A stretch of DNA of 64,000 nucleotides, from contig NZ_JAAKZG010000007.1 of NCBI RefSeq assembly GCF_011045115.1, positions 186,001-250,000 on the forward strand, in the 5' to 3' direction. Below are positions 53,782 to 62,563 of the stretch, piece after piece (within the stretch, counting starts at the first letter, position 1; the number at the start of each line of letters is the position of its first letter). The position numbers and the translations under genes are program-made. Source of the stretch: Mesorhizobium zhangyense (lineage in GTDB: Bacteria > Pseudomonadota > Alphaproteobacteria > Rhizobiales > Rhizobiaceae). Below the pieces are notes generated by a model, which made no database searches, was not told where the DNA came from, and was given only the letters and a program-made list of their open reading frames with translations.

Positions 53782-54987
53782 ATGAAATTCGAGAACAAGC
53801 GTGCAGCGGGCATAAAGTCGTCGCCAAGCATGGCAATCGCCATGGCCGCCAAGAAACTGGCGGCTGAAGGCCACGACATTATCGATCTGTCTCTGGGCGA
53901 GCCGGATTTCGAGCCGCCGGTCCATGTTACCGAAGCAGCCTGCGAAGCCATTCGCAGGGGCAGGGTGCGCTACGGCGCGCCGGCAGGCATGGAGAGCCTG
54001 CGCCAGGCGATCGTCGGTAAATTCAAGACCGAGAATGACCTTGATTACACGGTCGACGAGGTCACGGTGGCTAACGGTGCCAAGCAGATACTGTTTGACG
54101 TGTTTCTGGCCACGCTGGAGCCGGGCGACGAGGTCATCATTCCCACGCCGTGCTGGGTATCCTACGGCGACATCGTCTCCCTGCATGGTGGCGAGCCGGT
54201 CTATATCAATTGCGGACCTGATGCCGGCTTCAAGCTCACCGCCGAGAAACTCGACGCAGCGATCACGCCAAAGACCCGCTGGCTGATGCTGAATTCGCCG
54301 TCCAACCCGACCGGTGCGATCTATACGGCTGATGAATACCGGGCACTTGCCGGCGTTCTGGAACGCCATCCTCAGGTGCTGGTGGTCTCGGATGAGATAT
54401 ACGAGCACATCCTTCTCAAGGACGTCCCGTTCGTTTCTTTCGGCCAAGCCTGCCCGGAGTTGCGGGAACGTACGCTGATCGTCAACGGCGTTTCCAAGGC
54501 CTATGCGATGACCGGATGGCGCGTCGGCTATGCCGCAGGCCCGAAGGCCTTGATCGCAGCGCTCAACAAGATGCAATCGCAGAGCGTCTCATCGGTTTCG
54601 ACCGTAGCGCAGGCGGCTGCCCTGGCGGCGATCACCGGTGATCAGGCATTTGTCGGCAAGGCCGCAGAAACCTTCGCCAAACGGGCGAAAATCATTGTCG
54701 GACATCTAAGCAAGATCGAAGAGCTCGACTTTACCCCGCCGGACGGTGCCTTTTACGCTTTCATCGGCGTCGAAAGGCTGCTCGGCAAGAAGACGGCGAA
54801 TGGAGAGATCATCGCCGACGACACGGCGTTCGCCTCGCATCTTCTGCATCGTTTCGGCCTGTCGAGCGTGCCCGGTGCCGCGTTCGGCGCACCGGGGTTC
54901 ATACGCCTCTCGATCGCGGCCTCCGACCCTGAATTGGAGAGCGCCTGCGCGCGCCTTGCCACCATGGTGCGTTCACTCGAGGGCTGA
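53782..54987 (+). CDS. Class I/II aminotransferase (AspAT Igamma type)
   Basis: PLP enzyme of 401 residues. SLGEPDFEPPVHVTEAACEA, LMLNSPSNPTGAIYTADEYR, PLP-phosphate/ring contacts in VVSDEIYEHILL, Schiff-base Lys239 in NGVSKAYAMTGWRVGYAAGP, and substrate Arg in GFIRLSIAAS. It would convert the amino acid released by HyuAB into a 2-oxo acid for the KdgD-type enzyme encoded next. Aspartate or aromatic substrates cannot be excluded from sequence. Confidence 0.92.
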   Translation: MKFENKRAAGIKSSPSMAIAMAAKKLAAEGHDIIDLSLGEPDFEPPVHVTEAACEAIRRGRVRYGAPAGMESLRQAIVGKFKTENDLDYTVDEVTVANGAKQILFDVFLATLEPGDEVIIPTPCWVSYGDIVSLHGGEPVYINCGPDAGFKLTAEKLDAAITPKTRWLMLNSPSNPTGAIYTADEYRALAGVLERHPQVLVVSDEIYEHILLKDVPFVSFGQACPELRERTLIVNGVSKAYAMTGWRVGYAAGPKALIAALNKMQSQSVSSVSTVAQAAALAAITGDQAFVGKAAETFAKRAKIIVGHLSKIEELDFTPPDGAFYAFIGVERLLGKKTANGEIIADDTAFASHLLHRFGLSSVPGAAFGAPGFIRLSIAASDPELESACARLATMVRSLEG

Positions 54988-55015
54988 GCAAAGTCGACAA
55001 CAACCAGTTTCAATC

Positions 55016-55045
55016 AGGCCGCATCGGCATTCTTCGCTGCGGCCT
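55016..55045 (+). other. Intercistronic hairpin before the dehydratase gene
   Basis: AGGCCGCA (55016-55023) pairs with TGCGGCCT (55038-55045) across a 14-base loop, in the 77-bp gap between aminotransferase and dehydratase genes and 19 bp before the next ATG. There is no T-tract. Confidence 0.45.
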
Positions 55046-55049
55046 CTAA

Positions 55050-55970
<921 letters not shown>

Positions 55971-56052
55971 CCAGGAAAGGGCCATCCATGTCATTGACAG
56001 GGGCGGCTCGGCCTGCCGCTATGCGCCAGTTCACCCAGCAGTCGGAGATAAC

Positions 56053-57486
56053 ATGACGATCCACCAGAACCTGATTGCCGGCGAATGGGTCGGCAGCGAT
56101 GCGACCAAAAACATCAACCCGTCCAATACCGGCGACGTAGTGGGCGAGTACGCTCGGGGCTCTGTTGAAGATACCAAGGCGGCAATCGCGGCGGCCAAGG
56201 CTGCCTTCCCATCCTGGTCGCGCTCCGGCATCCTCGAGCGCCATGCCATCCTGCGCAAGACCGCCGACGAGATTCTCGCTCGCAGGGACGAAATCGGTCG
56301 CCTGCTGTCGCGAGAAGAAGGCAAGACGCTCGCTGAAGGAATCGGCGAGACCGTGCGCGCCGGCCAGATCTTTGATTTTTTCGCAGGCGAGTGCCTGCGC
56401 CTTGCCGGCGAGTTGCTGCCCTCGGTGCGCCCGAACATCGGCGTCGAGATTACCCGTGAGCCGGTCGGCGTCGTCGGCGTCATTACGCCGTGGAACTTCC
56501 CGATCGCCATCCCCGCCTGGAAGATCGCGCCCGCGCTCTGCTACGGCAACACGGTCGTCTTCAAGCCGGCTGAACTCGTCCCGGGCTGCTCTTGGGCGAT
56601 CGTCGACATTTTGGTCCGCGCCGGCCTGCCGAAGGGGGTGCTGAACCTTGTCATGGGCAAGGGCTCCGTCGTCGGCCAGACGATGCTCGACAGTCCAGAC
56701 GTCCATGCCGTCACGTTCACCGGCTCTACCGGTACCGGCAAGCGCGTCGCCACTGCCTCCGTAGAACATAACCGCAAGTACCAGCTCGAAATGGGCGGCA
56801 AGAATCCTTTCGTCGTGCTCGACGATGCGGATCTCAATGTCGCGGTCGAAGCTGCCGTCAACTCGGCCTTTTTCTCGACCGGCCAGCGTTGCACGGCCTC
56901 CTCGCGAATCATCGTCACGGAAGCTATCCATGACCGGTTCGTTGCCGCCGCGGGCGAGCGCCTGAAAAGCGTCGTAATCGACGATGCCCTGAAGGCAGGC
57001 ACCCATATCGGTCCGGTCGTCGATGAGACGCAGTTGAAACAGGACACGGATTACATCGAAATCGGCAGACAAGAAGGCGCAAAGCTTGCCTTCGGCGGCG
57101 AGCTTCTGAAGCGCGATACGCCTGGCTTCTACCTTCAGCCGGCACTCTTCACTGAGGCGACGAACGACATGCGTATCTCGCGCGAAGAGATTTTTGGCCC
57201 AGTTGCCGCGGTCATCCGCGTCAAGGATTATGAGGAGGCGCTGGCCGTCGCCAACGACACGCCATTCGGCCTTTCCTCCGGCATCGCCACGACGAGCCTC
57301 AAGCATGCGACGCATTTCAAACGCAATGCGGAAGCCGGCATGGTGATGGTTAACCTGCCGACGGCGGGGGTCGACTTCCATGTGCCGTTCGGGGGCCGCA
57401 AAGGCTCGTCGTACGGGTCGCGCGAGCAGGGCAAAAACGCCAACGAGTTCTATACAACCATCAAGACCGCCTACACTTTGGCGTGA
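56053..57486 (+). CDS. 2,5-dioxopentanoate (2-oxoglutarate semialdehyde) dehydrogenase
   Basis: NAD(P)-dependent aldehyde dehydrogenase of 477 residues. Catalytic Cys280 in STGQRCTASSRIIV, general base Glu246 in QLEMGGKNPFVVLDDADL, cofactor segment VITPWNFPIAIPAWKIAPAL and TGSTGTGKRVATAS. The specificity is inferred from its place directly after kdgD, whose product it would oxidise to 2-oxoglutarate. The ATG at 56053 has CGGAG upstream; the longer frame from 55951 overlaps kdgD and is rejected. Last gene of the operon. Confidence 0.9.
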   Translation: MTIHQNLIAGEWVGSDATKNINPSNTGDVVGEYARGSVEDTKAAIAAAKAAFPSWSRSGILERHAILRKTADEILARRDEIGRLLSREEGKTLAEGIGETVRAGQIFDFFAGECLRLAGELLPSVRPNIGVEITREPVGVVGVITPWNFPIAIPAWKIAPALCYGNTVVFKPAELVPGCSWAIVDILVRAGLPKGVLNLVMGKGSVVGQTMLDSPDVHAVTFTGSTGTGKRVATASVEHNRKYQLEMGGKNPFVVLDDADLNVAVEAAVNSAFFSTGQRCTASSRIIVTEAIHDRFVAAAGERLKSVVIDDALKAGTHIGPVVDETQLKQDTDYIEIGRQEGAKLAFGGELLKRDTPGFYLQPALFTEATNDMRISREEIFGPVAAVIRVKDYEEALAVANDTPFGLSSGIATTSLKHATHFKRNAEAGMVMVNLPTAGVDFHVPFGGRKGSSYGSREQGKNANEFYTTIKTAYTLA

Positions 57487-57890
57487 AGCCTGAGCAGGCG
57501 CAGAAGCAGAGCAAAAGCGAAACTCGCTTAGCCATCCCGGTGCCAAGTAATCCTAGTGGCCGTTCGATTCCGTTGAAGGTGCTAGGCCCGCTTGGCTGCT
57601 GTCGGGCTCCAAGCTAACTTAAGTGGCGAATTGGAATCCAACCCATCACGCCTTCCGTGCTCGTGATTTGCACTCGAAAGTCGCATAAAATGCAGTGTGG
57701 AAGGCAATCTTCGCTACAGAAATCTCCCGCGATCTGATCAGCATGCTGGGTGCGCCGCAGTTCGCAGCCAAGCATCTTTTCTCTATTTCCCGACGCGAGG
57801 TCAGTAAGCTGTATGGCTTTTTGGTGCGGTATCAGCTCTCTGCGAAAATCAACATCGAAAGGCCCCGCCGATGGATGGGGCCTCCGATCT
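57487..57890. other. Intergenic stretch after the catabolic operon
   Basis: About 400 bp with no recognisable gene. No convincing terminator hairpin was found. A GTTCGATTCC string at 57562-57571 resembles a tRNA T-loop but has no tRNA around it. Confidence 0.45.
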
Positions 57891-58055
57891 TTAGAACCCG
57901 TATTTCGGCGGTGTCGATCCTTCCTTGTAGATCACTGCGGCGTCCGTGGCGCCGTAGGCTGTGTCGGTTTTCTCAAGGATTTTCGTATAGTCGCTTGTCT
58001 TGATGAGGTGATCGTAGGCTGCTTTGAGAGCTTCGAGCATCTTTTCCGAATCGAG
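57891..58055 (-). pseudogene. C-terminal scrap of an ABC substrate-binding protein
   Basis: Reads EKMLEALKAAYDHLIKTSDY, TKILEKTDTAYGATDAAVIY and ends STPPKYGF with a stop. This is the usual last helix pair of amino-acid-type binding proteins (ALQAAYDxLIxxGxYxxIL pattern). Nothing upstream matches the rest of the family, so about 50 codons of a lost gene remain. Confidence 0.5.
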
Positions 58056-58116
58056 ATTATCCCGATGGCTACTGCTACTCAGAAAATCGTCCTGCCGTCC
58101 TCGCGCGACATCCGCT

Positions 58117-58686
58117 TCAACCAGCAGCCCCGTTACGATGCGTCCGAACCGCTTGAAGCAGTTCTTGCGATAGCGCTGCATCATTTGAGGTGCGGGACAG
58201 CAAGACCGCGCCTACCATCTCAGAGAGGGTCCGGAGGGCTTGTGAACGACTGTCCTTTGTCTGCTCTTCGGATGGCGCGTCCAGCAAGCTGGCATAGGCT
58301 TGAATCGCCTGCGTGAATACACTGCGGATGTTTTCCGGCTGTCGGGCTGCCTCGCCTGCCAGCGCCGGCAGAAGACATCCCTGAGCTACATTGTCGCGGT
58401 GCCTGTCCGACAGGTAAGCGTGGATGAACGCGGCGCGACGATCCGCAGTGTCCTCCAGATAGTCTTCCCAGAAGCCAAATGTCTGCGCAAGCGCAGCCGT
58501 ACAAGCCTCCTCAACGAGTTGCGCTTTGGAATTGAACTGCTTGTAGAAGCCGCCATGGGTCAGTCCGGCCTCGCTCATCAGATCATTGATAGCCACGCCA
58601 TCCATGCCCTTCTCGCGAAAGAGGGCGCTGGACATAGATACAACTCGTTCCCGGTTCTGGCGGGCTTGTTCACGGCTCACGCGCAT
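58117..58686 (-). CDS. TetR-family regulator
   Basis: Regulator of 189 residues. HTH: RERVVSMSSALFREKGMDGV, AINDLMSEAGLTHGGFYKQF, NSKAQLVEEAC; C-terminal domain with GCLLPALAGEAARQP as in the AcrR/NemR-like group that senses electrophiles or quinones. Divergent from the tautomerase-SDR pair, with two identical palindromes in the 130-bp spacer. Homology begins at the ATG used. Confidence 0.9.
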   Translation of the reverse strand: MRVSREQARQNRERVVSMSSALFREKGMDGVAINDLMSEAGLTHGGFYKQFNSKAQLVEEACTAALAQTFGFWEDYLEDTADRRAAFIHAYLSDRHRDNVAQGCLLPALAGEAARQPENIRSVFTQAIQAYASLLDAPSEEQTKDSRSQALRTLSEMVGAVLLSRTSNDAALSQELLQAVRTHRNGAAG

Positions 58687-58701
58687 GGCCTTGCTCCAAA
58701 A

Positions 58702-58719
58702 AGATGTTGACTGACATCT
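58702..58719. promoter_or_regulatory. TetR operator 1, AGATGT-N6-ACATCT
   Basis: Perfect 6-bp arms with a 6-bp centre, overlapping the predicted -35 (TTGACT, 58707-58712) of the rightward promoter and 16 bp from the TetR start. Confidence 0.75.
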
Positions 58720-58735
58720 AACAGATATTTAGATG
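58707..58735 (+). promoter_or_regulatory. Predicted promoter of the tautomerase-SDR operon
   Basis: -35 TTGACT (58707-58712), 17-bp spacer, -10 TAGATG (58730-58735). Each hexamer is covered by one of the two palindromes, so TetR binding would exclude RNA polymerase. Confidence 0.55.
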
Positions 58736-58748
58736 TCAAACAACATCT
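58731..58748. promoter_or_regulatory. TetR operator 2, AGATGT-N6-ACATCT
   Basis: Second perfect copy with a different 6-bp centre (CAAACA), 29 bp from copy 1 centre to centre, overlapping the predicted -10. Confidence 0.75.
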
Positions 58749-58816
58749 TTAAGGATGCTTGTGGTCCCCGCAGGTGCTGAAGCGGGGCACCCATTCAACA
58801 TGCGTGGAGAACGAGA

Positions 58817-59245
58817 ATGCCACTTTGGAAAGTTTATCATCCGGTCGGCGCCTATTCGCAGAAAGACAAGAAGGCGATCTCGCAGTCGCTGTCTGACCTC
58901 TATGGCCGCATGATGCCGCGCTTCTATGTCGGCGTGATCTTCCAGGAGGTCAATGCCGACAATTTCTACATTGGGGGAGAGCCTAACGCACAGTTTGTCC
59001 GTATCTGGGTCGATCATGTTGCCCGGACCTTCACATCCGATGCAATGAAGGTCGGCTTCTTCAACAGGATCAACGAAATCCTGGCTCCCTGGATCTCGCA
59101 ACGCGGTTACGACTGGGAAATCCACATCGATGAAACGCCGTTCGATCTCTGGACCATCCAGGGGCATTTTCCACCACGGGAAGGCACCGAAGATGAAAAG
59201 CGCTGGATGAGCGAGAACCGCGCTTCTCCCCGCACCCACGCATAG
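58817..59245 (+). CDS. Tautomerase-superfamily protein (Tautomerase_3 / cis-CaaD-like)
   Basis: Protein of 142 residues with an N-terminal Pro after Met (MPLWKVYHPVGAYSQKDKKA), the catalytic base/acid of tautomerases and dehalogenases, and the fused double-beta-alpha-beta length of this subgroup. RFYVGVIFQEVNADNFYIGG and VRIWVDHVARTF are family-like. Substrate unknown. First gene of the TetR-controlled pair, GTGGAGAACGAGA before the ATG. Confidence 0.8.
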   Translation: MPLWKVYHPVGAYSQKDKKAISQSLSDLYGRMMPRFYVGVIFQEVNADNFYIGGEPNAQFVRIWVDHVARTFTSDAMKVGFFNRINEILAPWISQRGYDWEIHIDETPFDLWTIQGHFPPREGTEDEKRWMSENRASPRTHA

Positions 59246-59263
59246 TTCTTCTGGGAGACACAG

Positions 59264-60076
59264 ATGTCTATCATACCAAAAGACGGTCGCATTCTCATCA
59301 CCGGCGCATCTTCCGGGATCGGAGAAGCGTACGCCATAAAACTTGCCGGACGCGGGCACAAACTGAGCCTTCTCGCGCGGAGAAAGGATCGCCTTGAAGC
59401 GCTGGCACAAAGGCTGAGGTCCGATTTCAGCGCTGATGCGGAAACCATTGTCGCTGACCTCGAAGACGCCGTTCATCTCGGCCGCCTAGAAGAGCGCCTT
59501 ACCCGCGACGACTTCTCTGGCGTTATAAACAATGCCGGTGCTGGTGGTCTCGGTTTCCTTGCAGACTCGTCCACGCAAAGTGTCGAGCGAACCGTTACGT
59601 TGAATATCGTTGCTCTTACGCGGTTGTCACGGGCCGCTCTGATTGCTTTCAAACGCAAGAACGCAGGGTTGCTCGTAAATATCGGCTCAGTGCTTGCGCA
59701 TGCGCCGTCTCCAGGCGGTGCCATCTACAGCGGCTCGAAAGCATTTGTGCTGAACTTCACACGTTCCCTGCAAATGGAATTTGCCGAGACGGATGTGAGT
59801 ATCCAGCTTGTCATGCCGGGGCCTGTCCGGACTGAATTCTTTTCCAGTCAGGGAATGGACGGATCTGTCTTTCCCGCCGCCGCCTACCTCAGTGCTGATG
59901 AACTCGTCGAAGCGGCGTTGGCGGGTCTGGAGAATCGGGAGCTTGTTACCGTACCGTCTCTTCCTGACCTGCAAAGCTGGGAACGCCTGGAGACCATTCG
60001 ACGGGAATTCCTGGCCGCGACGATGTCAGGCAAAGTCGCTGACCGATATGGGGCTGGAGACCCAGCTTTGGAATAA
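59264..60076 (+). CDS. Short-chain dehydrogenase/reductase
   Basis: NAD(P)-dependent oxidoreductase of 270 residues. Cofactor motif TGASSGIG (14-21), NNAGAGG, catalytic Ser in VNIGSVLAHAP, YxxxK as YSGSK, and PGPVRTEFF. Belongs to the DltE/YqjQ-like SDRs. It starts 18 bp after the tautomerase stop; a strong hairpin follows at 60106-60129. Confidence 0.9.
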   Translation: MSIIPKDGRILITGASSGIGEAYAIKLAGRGHKLSLLARRKDRLEALAQRLRSDFSADAETIVADLEDAVHLGRLEERLTRDDFSGVINNAGAGGLGFLADSSTQSVERTVTLNIVALTRLSRAALIAFKRKNAGLLVNIGSVLAHAPSPGGAIYSGSKAFVLNFTRSLQMEFAETDVSIQLVMPGPVRTEFFSSQGMDGSVFPAAAYLSADELVEAALAGLENRELVTVPSLPDLQSWERLETIRREFLAATMSGKVADRYGAGDPALE

Positions 60077-60436
60077 GTGACAGTTAGCTTGCAAAACGAT
60101 CGCTACGGGTTTGAGTGGCGACAAACCCGCCCCGGCGGCCCGGTGCTCGGATGCGCAACTTCGAAAGCGCTCTGAAACTCTATTGTATAGGCGCAGGGCG
60201 TTATCCGACCACGAGCAGAGGATATTTTGGGGTGCACGGCTTTTTCGTCGTTCCCTCGCTGCGAACGTCAGGACAGTCGTCGCACGCGGCCGGATCGTCC
60301 TTTGCTCCTGGAATCGTGCCTCAAACTACGCATTCGCAAGCCGACTGTGGTCTGCGAAGCGTCCTTACTGAATCGATCAGTCCATCTTGTCGTCGAAATT
60401 CGTACTATGACCCAAATGCCGCAGTGATATTTTCAC
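60077..60436. other. Intergenic gap between SDR and pccR
   Basis: 360 bp between two convergent genes. Apart from the hairpin at 60106-60129 nothing is recognisable; short open frames on both strands lack family features. Confidence 0.5.
60106..60129 (+). terminator. Hairpin downstream of the SDR gene
   Basis: CGGGTTTG (60106-60113) and CAAACCCG (60122-60129) form a perfect 8-bp stem with an 8-base loop, 29 bp after the stop. No T-tract follows, so it is either a T-less terminator or an mRNA end stabiliser. Confidence 0.5.
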
Positions 60437-61849
60437 TCAGACGATCTCGTAAGGTATTGCACCTCGACTGTGTGGAGTGACCATGATCTTGCGTTTCAAT
60501 GGTGGTACGGCACGCTGCTGGCAGTTGGTGCGCTCGCAGATGCGGCAGGAGATGCCGATCGGATCGAACGCTGCCCGGTTTCCGAGGTCGATCTTGTCGG
60601 CGTAGACGAAGGCGCCGGCATAGGCGATCTCGCATCCGAGCGCGATGGCGTAGCGGCGCTGCGGCGCGTTGAAGCCGCCACCGGCCTTGGCCAGTTCGGT
60701 CGCGACGCTGAGATAGCGCACGCCGTCCGGGGTCTCGGCCAATTGACGGATGAGGCGGCCCGGAGTTTCGAATGCCTGATGGACATTCCATAGGGGACAG
60801 GCTCCGCCGAAACGGGCGAACTGCAATTTCGCAGCACTGTGACGCTTGGTTATGTTGCCGGCCCGGTCGATGCGGGCGAAGAAGACCGGAACGCCTTTCA
60901 GTTCCGGTCGCTGCAGGGTCGAAAGGCGATGTGCGACCTGTTCGATGCTTGCGCCGAAGCGCGCGGCCAGAAGTTCCAGATCATGACGCAGTTCCTTGGC
61001 CTCAGAAAGGAACAACTGGTATGGCAGGATCAGTGCGCCGGCAAAATAGTTGTAGAGGCCAATCCTGCATATCTCGAAAGCTTCAGCGGAGCGGAAGTTC
61101 GCCTTTCGCGCTAATGCCGTCACTTCTTCACCCATTTCCAACTCGGCGATCTGGAAAGCTATTTGGAAATTGCGGGTTGCAGTTGGCGAATAAGGGTTCA
61201 GGAAGAGCAGCTTTGACCTGGCATCGAAGCGCCGGATGATATCCTCGTCTGCCGCCGCGCGTGCCACACGTACCCCGTGCCGGCTTTCAAGATGGGCGCC
61301 AAGGGCAGCTCCGGTCTCCCGTTCGCCGATGCCCAATTCGCCGGCCAGCCGCTCGGCTGCGATATCGAGCTCGTGAATATAATTGTCGACGAAATGGAAG
61401 AAGTCGCGCACCTCCTCGTAAGGGGTCGGCTCGTTGAATGCGCTCGATTGGCCGAAACGATCATCGAGGCTTGCAAGCTGCTCGCTGCTTCGCCGAAAGG
61501 CCTGATGACAGGCAATCAGCGCGCGCGCCAACCCCGGCGCATTCTGGGTGATCAGCTTCAATTCCTGGAGATTGGGCTTGTAGTTGTCGAATACGGGATC
61601 GGCCAGCGCCTCGGTGACTGCCGAAAGCAGCCGGTCGTCGTCTCCCAGTGAGATGGCGCCGATATCGATCTGGAAGTTCTCGGCTAAAGCTAGGAGCACT
61701 GCCGCCGAAACCGGCCGCTGATTATTCTCGATCTGGTTGAGGTAGCTGGTCGAGATGCCGATGCGCTCGGCAAAGACGGCTTGCGTAACCTTATGAGATT
61801 CGCGGATTTCCCGGATCTTGCGGCCTACATAAAGTTTTCGAGTCGCCAT
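60437..61849 (-). CDS. pccR: Short-chain acyl-CoA regulator, XRE family (ScfR/PccR type)
   Basis: Regulator of 470 residues. N-terminal XRE HTH (about 8-62: VGRKIREIRESHKVTQAVFA, TSYLNQIENNQRPVSAAVLL), a middle IrrE/ImmA-like domain with the protease HExxH degenerated (QIAFQIAELEMGEE), and a C-terminal DUF2083 domain with a Cys-rich stretch SCRICERTNCQQRA that senses short-chain acyl-CoA. In Rhodobacter, PccR activates propionyl-CoA carboxylase genes; here it is divergent from bioY-pccB. The ATG at 61849 is used because the HTH starts there. Confidence 0.9.
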   Translation of the reverse strand: MATRKLYVGRKIREIRESHKVTQAVFAERIGISTSYLNQIENNQRPVSAAVLLALAENFQIDIGAISLGDDDRLLSAVTEALADPVFDNYKPNLQELKLITQNAPGLARALIACHQAFRRSSEQLASLDDRFGQSSAFNEPTPYEEVRDFFHFVDNYIHELDIAAERLAGELGIGERETGAALGAHLESRHGVRVARAAADEDIIRRFDARSKLLFLNPYSPTATRNFQIAFQIAELEMGEEVTALARKANFRSAEAFEICRIGLYNYFAGALILPYQLFLSEAKELRHDLELLAARFGASIEQVAHRLSTLQRPELKGVPVFFARIDRAGNITKRHSAAKLQFARFGGACPLWNVHQAFETPGRLIRQLAETPDGVRYLSVATELAKAGGGFNAPQRRYAIALGCEIAYAGAFVYADKIDLGNRAAFDPIGISCRICERTNCQQRAVPPLKRKIMVTPHSRGAIPYEIV

Positions 61850-61850
61850 G

Positions 61851-61881
61851 TTTGCAATTTCGCAATTTACAATTTTCAAAA
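61851..61881. promoter_or_regulatory. Likely PccR/ScfR binding region
   Basis: A run of TTTGCAA-like half-sites, TTTGCAATTTCGCAA (61851-61865) then TTTACAATTTTCAAAA (61866-61881), directly before the pccR start in the divergent spacer. The known ScfR motif is a TTTGCAAA-type palindrome. No BioR box (TTATCTATAA type) is visible before bioY. Confidence 0.5.
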
Positions 61882-61981
61882 CTTTACATTACACAAGCAT
61901 ACCTCTTCAACCATTTCCGCCTAGCCGACCGCGATTTATGGAAGCCACTCGGTGGCCAATCCTATCTCGGGGAGCGAAACG

Positions 61982-62563
61982 ATGACCCTCTACACCGCAA
62001 TCACGGCGAAATCCGGCGCCCGCCTCACTGCGACCAATGTTCTTGTCGTTGTGGCGGGATCGCTTCTCCTTGCGCTTTCAGCCAAGATTCAGGTGCCGTT
62101 CTATCCAATCCCCATGTCCATGCAGACATTCGTCGTCATCGGCCTTGGTTTGGCTCTTGGTTCAAGCCTGGGGTGGTGCACCGTGCTGCTCTATCTTGCC
62201 GAAGGTGCGGCTGGTCTGCCGGTTTTCGCCGGCACACCGGAGAAAGGTCTGGGCCTTGCCTATATGACGGGACCGACAGGCGGCTTCCTGATCGGTTTTC
62301 TGCTGGCAGCCGCCCTGGCCGGCTGGCTTGCTGAGCGGGGATGGGATCGCAACCCTTTGACCGCAATGGCTGCTGCTCTTCTGGCTGCCGCTGTCATCTA
62401 TGTGCCGGGCCTGATCTGGCTGGGCAGTGTAATCGGTTTCGACAGGCCGGTTATGCAATTCGGCCTTATCCCTTTCATCCCCGGCGACATCGCCAAGGCA
62501 TTGCTGGCAGCTCTCGTATTTCCGGTCGCCTGGAAGTGGCTCGACGCGCGGGGCAACCGCTGA
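61982..62563 (+). CDS. bioY: Biotin ECF transporter S component BioY
   Basis: Membrane protein of 193 residues with six helices. BioY features: [54 protein letters not shown] and the biotin-binding [24 protein letters not shown] lies before the ATG. It overlaps pccB (TGATG, 62561-62565). Pairing biotin uptake with the biotin-dependent propionyl-CoA carboxylase explains the coupling. BioM/BioN are not in the window; BioY alone can transport in some species. Confidence 0.92.
   Translation: MTLYTAITAKSGARLTATNVLVVVAGSLLLALSAKIQVPFYPIPMSMQTFVVIGLGLALGSSLGWCTVLLYLAEGAAGLPVFAGTPEKGLGLAYMTGPTGGFLIGFLLAAALAGWLAERGWDRNPLTAMAAALLAAAVIYVPGLIWLGSVIGFDRPVMQFGLIPFIPGDIAKALLAALVFPVAWKWLDARGNR

Noticed and set aside
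57562-57571. tRNA-like T-loop GTTCGATTCC
   Set aside because: No flanking T-stem, anticodon arm or acceptor stem can be drawn around it.
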